A stretch of DNA of 9,683 nt from assembly GCA_023406985.1 (NCBI GenBank), contig JAEXTK010000108.1, positions 1-9,683 on the forward strand, written 5' to 3'. This DNA comes from Spirochaetota bacterium (GTDB taxonomy: Bacteria; Spirochaetota; Spirochaetia; Treponematales; Breznakiellaceae). The notes under the pieces were generated by a model. That model was not told where the DNA came from. It searched no databases and saw only the letters and a program-made list of their open reading frames with translations. Position numbers and translations under genes: made by a program. Shown here in pieces: positions 1 to 4,798 of this stretch. The number at the start of each line of letters is the position of its first letter. The first letter of the stretch is position 1.

Positions 1-322
1 CGGCGGGACTGGCGGGGGCGGAGGTCGGCTCGGAAGCCGTCTCGGAGCCCGCCGAGGCGCCGATGGCCGCGGCCCAGTCTTCGCCGGCCGCTCCGATTAC
101 GGCGATGGGCGACAGGACGGGGACGTCGTCTCCGGCCGGCCGCACGAGCTTGAGGACGACGCCCGCGACGCCGGCGGGAACCTCGAAGGTCGCCTTGTCC
201 GTCTCGACTTCGCAGACGTTCGTATCGGCGGCCACCGCGTCCCCTTCCTTCACCTTCCAATCCACGATGATGCAGGACTCAACGGTGTTGCCCTGCCGCG
301 GCATGATCAGTACCTGGGCCAT
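1..322 (-). CDS. Lipoyl-domain E2 subunit of a 2-oxoacid dehydrogenase complex (3'-truncated by window edge)
   Basis: This is the N-terminal 107 codons of a dihydrolipoamide acyltransferase-type (E2) protein; the rest lies beyond the left edge. The translation starts MAQVLIMPRQGNTVESCII and forms one complete lipoyl domain of about 80 residues. The family motif ETDKATFEVP is present, with Lys43 as the expected lipoylation site. After about residue 87 it becomes Ala/Ser/Pro/Thr-rich, typical of the flexible linker that joins the lipoyl domain to the E1/E3-binding and catalytic domains. In such complexes the swinging lipoyl arm carries the acyl group from E1 to CoA. The substrate (pyruvate, acetoin or a branched-chain oxoacid) cannot be told from this part. 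The ATG at 322 has an AGGAG ribosome site that overlaps the stop of the upstream deoR-type gene, so the two are almost certainly cotranscribed. Confidence 0.87.
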   Translation of the reverse strand, partial: MAQVLIMPRQGNTVESCIIVDWKVKEGDAVAADTNVCEVETDKATFEVPAGVAGVVLKLVRPAGDDVPVLSPIAVIGAAGEDWAAAIGASAGSETASEPTSAPASPA

Positions 323-333
323 CGATTCTTCTC

Positions 334-1092
334 CTATTTGACCGTCCGTACCTTGACGGACGCCTCGGCGAGTTCGCGGACCGCTTGGCTGTCCAGTTCG
401 TCGTCGGTGATTATGAGATCGACTTTCGAGAGCGGCAGTACGCTCGCGAAGCCTACCTTTCCGTACTTGCTGGAATCCGCCACGAGCACCGTGGTCTCGG
501 CGTGGGCCTTCATCGCCTTGACGATCTCGGCGCCTTCCACGAGGTGGGTCGTCATGCCGCGTTCCAGGCTGAAGCCGTCCGTGCCGACGAAGGCGAGGCG
601 CACGTTGAGCCTGCCGATGGTTTCCAGGGCTACGGGGCCGACGAGGGATTCGGTGGGGCGGCGGAATTCACCCCCCGTCATGGTGATCTGGAGGGCCGGA
701 TTGAGGCGGGCGTAGGCGAATACCAGGGTGGAGTTGGTGACGATGTGGACGTCCCGCCTCCCCGCCAGGTGCTTGGCGATGAGGGAGGTGGTGGTGCCCG
801 CCTCGATCATGATGACGTCCCCGTCGCGGACGAGCTCGGCGGCCGCCCGGGCGATGATGTTCTTCGCTTCCACCCGCTCCTTCTGCCGTTCCAGAATGTC
901 GCGGTGCATGGCCGGCGCCGCGCCGCCCCGCGTCCGGTTGAGCCAGCCCTTGTCCTCGAGCTCCTTGAGGTGGGACCGGATCGTCACTTCGGAGAGGCCG
1001 AGTTCGGCGGCGAGGGAGGTGACCGCGACGGTCCCGCGCTCGGAGAGCTTGTCGAGAATGGCCCGTTCGCGCTCGTTCAATTCACCCAGCAA
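334..1092 (-). CDS. DeoR-family transcriptional repressor
   Basis: A 252-residue protein of normal length for the DeoR family. Residues 1-57 form the N-terminal winged helix-turn-helix (RERAILDKLSERGTVAVTSL, then AAELGLSEVTIRSHLKELE as the recognition region). Residues from about 75 form the sugar-phosphate-sensing domain, with the typical DVIMIEAGTTT phosphate-binding loop, VTNS, the TGGEFRR segment and VGTDG. Known members repress carbohydrate or polyol genes and are released by a phosphorylated metabolite; the ligand here is unknown. The start is a TTG at 1092, supported by an AAAGGAG site about 8 bases upstream; no better start lies nearby. The stop is 11 bp before a lipoyl E2 gene, pointing to control of that complex. 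Three tandem repeats directly upstream suggest autoregulation. Confidence 0.92.
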   Translation of the reverse strand: MLGELNERERAILDKLSERGTVAVTSLAAELGLSEVTIRSHLKELEDKGWLNRTRGGAAPAMHRDILERQKERVEAKNIIARAAAELVRDGDVIMIEAGTTTSLIAKHLAGRRDVHIVTNSTLVFAYARLNPALQITMTGGEFRRPTESLVGPVALETIGRLNVRLAFVGTDGFSLERGMTTHLVEGAEIVKAMKAHAETTVLVADSSKYGKVGFASVLPLSKVDLIITDDELDSQAVRELAEASVKVRTVK

Positions 1093-1124
1093 TTTCGAAC
1101 TCCTTTCGAAACTCTTTCGAACTA
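1092..1124 (-). promoter_or_regulatory. Three tandem 11-bp repeats, probable DeoR-type operator
   Basis: Read on the - strand, TAGTTCGAAAG, AGTTTCGAAAG and GAGTTCGAAAT follow one another without gaps (1114-1124, 1103-1113 and 1092-1102). Each contains the palindrome TTCGAA, so the three palindromes start exactly 11 bp apart (1094, 1105, 1116), on one face of the helix. They lie between the predicted -10 box and the TTG start and overlap the ribosome site. Binding by the adjacent repressor would block its own transcription. That DeoR-family proteins often use short repeated half-sites is family knowledge; its binding here is inference. Confidence 0.6.
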
Positions 1125-1130
1125 CTTTTG

Positions 1131-1159
1131 ATATTATGCCGGAAGTACCAAAATAGCAA
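1131..1159 (-). promoter_or_regulatory. Predicted sigma70-type promoter of the deoR-E2 operon
   Basis: On the - strand a TTGCTA hexamer (1154-1159) is followed after 17 bp by TAATAT (1131-1136); an overlapping CATAAT (1133-1138) is an alternative -10 with 15-bp spacing. The predicted transcript would start near 1125, just upstream of the three 11-bp repeats. Each hexamer matches consensus only moderately, but the AT-rich patch stands out in a GC-rich region and the position suits the TTG start. Confidence 0.45.
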
Positions 1160-1166
1160 GTACTTC
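1142..1166. repeat. Inverted repeat GAAGTAC-N11-GTACTTC between divergent genes
   Basis: A perfect 7-bp inverted repeat (1142-1148 and 1160-1166) separated by 11 bp, with arm centres 18 bp apart. It overlaps the -35 box predicted for deoR and lies 44 bp upstream of the vWA gene start. It could be a second operator for an unidentified regulator serving either divergent gene. Such a short repeat can also arise by chance. Confidence 0.35.
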
Positions 1167-1209
1167 GATAGTGATTTCCACAACGCGCGGAATCGGCCGA
1201 TAAGGAAGC

Positions 1210-2334
1210 ATGAGCGGAAAAGTCCTTTTTTCGGCAGTCGCCTGGATCGCGTTCCTCGTATGCTGCGGCGTCTCCGCCTTCGGCCAGGACCTCTCGATCG
1301 CGACTGCCGACCTACGGATCGAGCAGCGCGTGGACGGCGGGTACCACCTCTTCATACGGAAGAAGGCCGGCATCTCCTCGGTGCTCCTCACCGAGTCCAC
1401 GCGCGATCCCGCCCTCAAGGCGGACAATTTCGCCTACCGCGCCGCCGAATGGAATCCGGTGAACGGCGACGAGGTGCGCCTGCTCAACGACGCGCCGATC
1501 CCCAAGGAGCGGAAGATCTGGTCGCTCATCGATTCGAGCCCGGAAAAGGACCCCGACTTCGGCGAGGCCTTCCACATCTACATCCCCTACCTCGTGCTCT
1601 ACGGGTATAGCTGGAGCCGGAGCGGCGAGACCTACGTGGTGGACGGCACTTATCTCAACATCCGCGCGTTCGCCCTGCCGTACGGCGATTATCGGGGCGC
1701 GTTCAAGGACAATCCCTTCACCCTCTCGGTCACGCAGCGCCCGCTCGAGGGGCCGCCGGAGGGCAATTTCATGAAGGACACGGTGGAGGCGTTCAAGACG
1801 ATCGCCACGGCGGGTTCGGGCGAGCTCGTCTGGTCGACGGGCGCCGACGACGTCGTACCCAAGATCAAGAAGATCCTGGACGAGGCGAAAGGGAAGTCGG
1901 TGGATCTGGTGCTGGCCCTCGACACCACGAGCAGCATGAAGAACGACATCGATTCCGTGCGCCGCATGCTGATCCCCATGCTCCAGGAGATCATCGGTGG
2001 ATTCCGGTCCTTCCGCATCGGGATGGTGCTGTATAAGGATTACTTCGACGAGTACTTGTTCCGGGTGGAGAAATTCACGCAGGACTTCGGCGTCTTCCAG
2101 CGGACCCTGAACGCCATCAAGGTTTCGGGCGGCCGCGACATCCCCGAGGCGGTGTACGAGGCGCTCTACGAGTGCGCCACCGTCTTCCCGTGGGAAGCCG
2201 ACGAGCGCATCGTCGTCCTCATCGGAGACGCCCCGCCGCATCCGCGGCAGCGGGGAGAGATCTCCAAGGAGATGGTGGACGAGGCGGTCCGATCGAGAGG
2301 GCTCAAGGTCAACGCGATCATCCTGCCCCAGTGA
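1210..2334 (+). CDS. Secreted von Willebrand factor type A (vWA) domain protein
   Basis: A 374-residue protein of unknown specific role. Residues 1-26 look like a signal peptide (hydrophobic core AVAWIAFLVCCGVSAFG before QD), so it should act outside the cytoplasm. Residues about 27-225 are a region I do not recognise, rich in aromatic residues and predicted strands. A vWA domain follows from about 231 to the end: DLVLALDTTSSM carries a DxTxS variant of the MIDAS metal site (Asp238, Thr240, Ser242), SGGRDIPEA (306-314) and VVLIGDAPPH with Asp340 fit the later metal-site loops. vWA domains usually mediate metal-dependent protein binding. The ATG at 1210 has AAGGA close upstream. The gene is divergent from deoR and convergent with the TPR-like lipoprotein gene, with only 4 bp between the stops. 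It is apparently monocistronic. Confidence 0.8.
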   Translation: MSGKVLFSAVAWIAFLVCCGVSAFGQDLSIATADLRIEQRVDGGYHLFIRKKAGISSVLLTESTRDPALKADNFAYRAAEWNPVNGDEVRLLNDAPIPKERKIWSLIDSSPEKDPDFGEAFHIYIPYLVLYGYSWSRSGETYVVDGTYLNIRAFALPYGDYRGAFKDNPFTLSVTQRPLEGPPEGNFMKDTVEAFKTIATAGSGELVWSTGADDVVPKIKKILDEAKGKSVDLVLALDTTSSMKNDIDSVRRMLIPMLQEIIGGFRSFRIGMVLYKDYFDEYLFRVEKFTQDFGVFQRTLNAIKVSGGRDIPEAVYEALYECATVFPWEADERIVVLIGDAPPHPRQRGEISKEMVDEAVRSRGLKVNAIILPQ

Positions 2335-2338
2335 GGCC

Positions 2339-2734
2339 TTATTTCTTTTCGGCTTCCCTGAGTTCTATCTTCGCGAGGATCTTCTCGCCGAGTATCTTGT
2401 ACTGGGCGGGAAGCAGGGCGGCGTCCGAACCCTCGTAGCGGGAGAGGAGCGAGCGGAACCCGGTCTTGGCCGCCTCGAAATTCTCTTCCTTATATTCGAT
2501 GAAGGCGATTTCGTATTCGGCCGCGCAGACGGCTCCCAAGTCGGTCGGGAACCGGTCCAGGATGGCTTGGTAGTAGATGACCGCCTGTTCCCGGTTGTTG
2601 GCGTCGTTCGCGTCTTGGGCCCGTTGGATGAGCTCGGCCGGGGTGAGCCCCTCGGGGGCCGGGATCGGCGCCGAGGCGCACGAGAAGAACAGGGTCGCCG
2701 CCGCGACCAGGATGACCGCATGATGTACGCGCAT
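2339..2734 (-). CDS. Small TPR-like lipoprotein
   Basis: A 131-residue protein starting MRVHHAVILVAAATLFFSC. The first 18 residues form a lipoprotein signal peptide, and Cys19 in LFFSC is the likely lipidated residue. The -3 position is Phe rather than Leu, a looser lipobox of the kind accepted in spirochaetes. Residues about 31-130 are helical and resemble tetratricopeptide repeats: AVIYYQAILDRFP and FEAAKTGFRSLLSRY each look like the second half of a TPR unit, as in BamD/YbgF-type periplasmic proteins. A role in envelope protein interactions is plausible, but none can be assigned. The ATG at 2734 is chosen over upstream in-frame codons because it begins the signal peptide and has GAAGGG four bases before it. 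It lies 43 bp after the six-cysteine gene and is probably cotranscribed with it. Confidence 0.75.
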   Translation of the reverse strand: MRVHHAVILVAAATLFFSCASAPIPAPEGLTPAELIQRAQDANDANNREQAVIYYQAILDRFPTDLGAVCAAEYEIAFIEYKEENFEAAKTGFRSLLSRYEGSDAALLPAQYKILGEKILAKIELREAEKK

Positions 2735-2777
2735 ATATCCCTTCTCTGGATGAAGCTCTCCCGAAGCTCGGCGCCCG

Positions 2778-3116
2778 TCAGTACACGTAAAGTTCGTCTT
2801 TGACGGGAAGCGACTTCTTGAGGTCACGGATGAATTCTTTGGTGTCCCCCATCGGCTCGTAGGCGTCGCAGGAATCGATGGAACGCCGCGCGACGGTGCA
2901 ATACTTGTAGATCTTTTCCTCGCCGAGCTTCTTCCTCCACTTGCCCGCGGCGCAGCGTACCCGGAGGAAGTATCGGTCGTCTCCGTCGGGACTGCTCGGC
3001 ACGAGCTTACAATGGATGCAGTTGGCGCAGTAGATCTTCGCGTTGCCCGATTCGTCGTCTTCGAACGCTTCTAACGCGTCCGCCACCTCGACCTCCGTCT
3101 CGATCGTCTGGACCAT
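2778..3116 (-). CDS. Conserved-looking small six-cysteine protein of unknown function
   Basis: A 112-residue protein, predicted cytoplasmic, with no signal peptide. The first 27 residues are acidic. Then come CANCIHC (Cys30, 33, 36), RCAAGKW (Cys55), YKYCTVARR (Cys73) and DSCDAYE (Cys83); the C-terminal 25 residues are charged and helical. Six cysteines, three of them spaced C-x2-C-x2-C, suggest zinc or an iron-sulfur centre, but no named family is certain. I have an impression of similar proteins in treponemes, unverified. The ATG at 3116 is chosen because it has AAAAGGGGG six bases upstream and lies downstream of a good promoter; the longest in-frame start (TTG at 3173) falls inside that promoter's -35 box. 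It heads a probable two-gene operon with the lipoprotein and is divergent from argC. Confidence 0.7.
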   Translation of the reverse strand: MVQTIETEVEVADALEAFEDDESGNAKIYCANCIHCKLVPSSPDGDDRYFLRVRCAAGKWRKKLGEEKIYKYCTVARRSIDSCDAYEPMGDTKEFIRDLKKSLPVKDELYVY

Positions 3117-3144
3117 GGGGCGCCCCCTTTTCCGTGATGCCGGA

Positions 3145-3173
3145 ATACTAGCGCGCGCATACGCGGTCGTCAA
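3145..3173 (-). promoter_or_regulatory. Sigma70-type promoter of the six-cysteine/lipoprotein operon
   Basis: On the - strand TTGACG (3168-3173) is followed after exactly 17 bp by TAGTAT (3145-3150). It sits 29 bp upstream of the ATG at 3116, leaving room for a start point near 3138 and a short leader with the GGGGG ribosome site. This is the best-matching promoter in the window. Confidence 0.65.
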
Positions 3174-3402
3174 GTTTGGCGATTGCGTGCGCGTCGCCCA
3201 TCGCGATGTATAAATATGCTGAATCGATATGCTTCGTCAAGCGTTCGTGCGGGCCCTCTCCGCGGGAACCGGAGGGGCTCGGTTCGAATCGGTCATAAAA
3301 CCTCCCGAATTATTTCTTTTCTGGTATAAAAATGTCACTTTTCTCCAGCGGAACCGCCGAAATAGGGGCCGAGAGCGGCCAAATCCGTTGGAAATTCCGC
3401 GC
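3174..3402. other. Upstream part of the long intergenic region before argC; no gene seen
   Basis: No convincing coding frame is visible. The left half contains GC-rich hairpin potential (GAACCG at 3267-3272 with CGGTTC at 3279-3284) and two copies of ATATGCT (3214-3220, 3227-3233). The right half turns AT-rich around 3291-3340. An open frame runs + from 3229 but has no ribosome site and no protein-like sequence. The stretch most likely holds upstream regulatory DNA for argC. Confidence 0.4.
3322..3330 (+). promoter_or_regulatory. Candidate extended -10 promoter
   Basis: TGGTATAAA matches an extended -10 element (TGnTATAAT, one mismatch) in an AT-rich patch and points toward argC. No -35 match is visible 16-18 bp upstream, which extended -10 promoters can tolerate. 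If used, it would give an argC leader of about 330 bases. Confidence 0.3.
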
Positions 3403-3443
3403 TTGACACAATTTCATATTTATGCAAATTTTGAATACATGAA
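3403..3443 (+). promoter_or_regulatory. Candidate arg operon promoter/operator: TTGACA plus AT-rich palindrome
   Basis: A consensus -35 hexamer TTGACA (3403-3408) is followed by an island of about 30 AT-rich bases. This island contains the 17-bp imperfect palindrome TATGCAAATTTTGAATA (3421-3437, one mismatched pair), and TTCAT and ATGAA lie outside it. The hexamer expected at 17-bp spacing (AAATTT, 3426-3431) is a poor -10, so promoter activity is uncertain or needs an activator. The island loosely resembles ArgR boxes (TGAAT/ATTCA half-sites with A/T between), and its place at the expected -10 would suit repression by arginine. Confidence 0.4.
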
Positions 3444-3558
3444 CGTACCAATCGGACGGAATGCGCCGCACGCAGCCAATTCCTCGGTTCTCCTTTCGGT
3501 TTCCGCCGTTTCCGCTCTCCATTCCGCCCGCCGTCCCCTCCGCCTCCGTCGTCGTTAA
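3439..3558 (+). CDS. Possible arginine-rich leader peptide of the arg operon
   Basis: A 39-codon frame from ATG 3439 to TAA 3556-3558, ending in SARRPLRLRRR: six of the last nine codons are arginine (CGC and CGT), the last three in a row before the stop. It ends 107 bases before argC, the first gene of an arginine operon, as leader peptides of attenuated amino-acid operons do. Against it: no ribosome site precedes the ATG. However, the TTGACA at 3403 would place a transcript start near 3438, so translation could be leaderless. The region is rich in C and T with many CG steps, which favours CGY codons in one frame by composition alone. Function is therefore a hypothesis. Confidence 0.3.
   Translation: MNVPIGRNAPHAANSSVLLSVSAVSALHSARRPLRLRRR
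3481..3555 (+). promoter_or_regulatory. Pyrimidine-rich tract in the argC leader, possible Rho-loading region
   Basis: Sixty of these 75 bases are C or T and only one is A, unlike anything else in the window. A C-rich, G-poor, weakly structured RNA segment in an untranslated leader is the classic feature of a Rho utilisation site. It contains CCTCC twice (3537-3541, 3543-3547), which could also pair with the AGGAGG ribosome site of argC at 3654-3659. Either mechanism is inference. Confidence 0.3.
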
Positions 3559-3582
3559 CCCCCGAATCCCGTATAGTATCGT

Positions 3583-3606
3583 GGCCCGTGCCCAACGGCA
3601 TGGTCC
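3583..3606 (+). repeat. Hairpin in the argC leader
   Basis: GGCCCGTGCC (3583-3592) pairs with GGCATGGTCC (3597-3606) across the loop CAAC, with one mismatch and one G-U pair. Its 3' end shares bases 3605-3606 with an alternative pairing, CCGGT (3605-3609) with ACCGG (3628-3632). No T-run follows, so it is not an ordinary intrinsic terminator; it could be a pause or regulatory structure between the possible leader peptide and argC. Confidence 0.4.
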
Positions 3607-3665
3607 GGTAATAGTCGTCGGCGCATAACCGGCGTAATATCGTATGCGTTTGCAGGAGGTCGATC

Positions 3666-4787
3666 ATGATTACCGCCGGCATCATCGGCGCCACCGGTTA
3701 CGCGGGGGTGGAACTCGTCCGCCTCCTCGCCGCCCACCCGGACGTGGAGCGGCTCGTACTCTCGTCCACCAGCTTCGAGGGAGGCCGGATAGAGGACGTG
3801 TATCCGAACCTCTTCGGTAGGGTCGCCGCCTCGCTCGTGAAACCCGAGGAGGTCGTCGCGGCCTCCGACGTCGTGTTCGCCGCGCTTCCCCACGGCGTGG
3901 GCGAGGCGTTCGCCGCGCAGTGCATGGAGAAGGGCATCTCCTTCATCGACCTCTCCGCCGACTTCCGCTTCGGCGACGACGAGGCCACCTTCACCGCGTG
4001 GTACGGCAAGCCGTACGCCCATCCCGAGCTCCGCGCCAAGTCGGTCTACGGCCTGCCGGAACTCAACCGCGCCGCCACGGTCGCGCTCGCCGCGAAGGGC
4101 GCCTGCATCGTCGGCAACCCCGGCTGCTATCCCACGGGCGCCTCCCTCGGGCTCTACCCGGCCCTCGCGCGGGGGCTCCTCGCCGCGGGGACGGTCATCG
4201 TGGACGCGGCCTCGGGCGTGACCGGCGCGGGCCGCAACCCGACCCAGGCCACCCACTTCTCGGACTGCTCCGACGCCCTCGGGCCCTACAAGGTCGGCGC
4301 CCACCGGCACGTCCCCGAGATCGCGCGGAACCTCGCGATCATGGCCGGGAACCCGGTGCCGCTCGTCTTTACCCCGCACCTCGCGCCGATGAACCGCGGC
4401 ATCCTCTCCACGATCTACGCCCCGCTCGCCGCTCCCGTCGCGGGGGGCGCCGCCCTCGGCGGCGGCGGGCTCGCGAACCCCCGGCCTCCCGCCGGCGAGA
4501 TCGCGGATCGGGTCGCCGAGATCCGGGATCTCTACGCTTCCTTCTATAAGGACGAGCCCTTCGTGCGCGTCCTCGGCGCGGGGGCGACCGCCACGACGCG
4601 CAACGTGCGCGCCTCGAATTATTGCGACGTCTCGATCCACCTGGACCAGGCGGGGACGACGCTGATCGTGGTCACGGCCATCGACAACATGGTGAAGGGG
4701 GCCGCCGGCCAGGCGATCCAGAATATGAATATCGTGCTCGGCTTCCGGGAAACCGCCGGCATAGACGCCATCCCGGCAGCCTTTTAG
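3666..4787 (+). CDS. argC: N-acetyl-gamma-glutamyl-phosphate reductase
   Basis: ArgC reduces N-acetylglutamyl phosphate to the semialdehyde with NADPH, in the cytoplasm, the third step of ornithine synthesis. The 373-residue protein begins AGIIGATGYAGVELVRLL, the Rossmann nucleotide-binding loop. It has IDLSADFRF (94-102), the active-site GNPGCYPT with Cys154, SGVTGAGR (183-190) and GAHRHVPEI (211-219) with the conserved histidines. It ends with the usual DNMVKGAAGQAIQNMN segment. It is about 25 residues longer than a typical ArgC, because residues about 255-280 are an Ala/Gly/Pro-rich insertion. The ATG at 3666 has a very strong AGGAGGT site five bases upstream. It is the first gene of the arg operon, 11 bp before argJ. 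Confidence 0.97.
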   Translation: MITAGIIGATGYAGVELVRLLAAHPDVERLVLSSTSFEGGRIEDVYPNLFGRVAASLVKPEEVVAASDVVFAALPHGVGEAFAAQCMEKGISFIDLSADFRFGDDEATFTAWYGKPYAHPELRAKSVYGLPELNRAATVALAAKGACIVGNPGCYPTGASLGLYPALARGLLAAGTVIVDAASGVTGAGRNPTQATHFSDCSDALGPYKVGAHRHVPEIARNLAIMAGNPVPLVFTPHLAPMNRGILSTIYAPLAAPVAGGAALGGGGLANPRPPAGEIADRVAEIRDLYASFYKDEPFVRVLGAGATATTRNVRASNYCDVSIHLDQAGTTLIVVTAIDNMVKGAAGQAIQNMNIVLGFRETAGIDAIPAAF

Positions 4788-4798
4788 GGGGAATCGTC

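Noticed and set aside
385..1156. Long + strand frames opposite the DeoR gene and similar long frames opposite the arg genes
   Set aside because: They are antisense or out-of-frame shadows typical of GC-rich DNA, without ribosome sites or domain motifs.
3117..3173. N-terminal extension of the six-cysteine protein from TTG 3173
   Set aside because: The extension would begin inside the TTGACG -35 box of the predicted promoter and is not protein-like; ATG 3116 has a clear ribosome site.
3267..3300. GGTTCGAATC at 3281-3290 looks like the T-arm of a tRNA
   Set aside because: The bases on each side of TTCGAAT do not form a five-pair T stem, and no acceptor, D or anticodon arms can be drawn on either strand.
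3229..3438. Upstream part of the + open frame that ends at 3558
   Set aside because: No ribosome site, no recognisable domain and changing composition along its length. Only the last 39 codons are discussed, as a possible leader peptide.
4622..4798. Extension of argJ upstream into argC
   Set aside because: The sequence is the Arg/Gly/Pro-rich shadow of argC in another frame; the ArgJ family start and the ribosome site match 4799.
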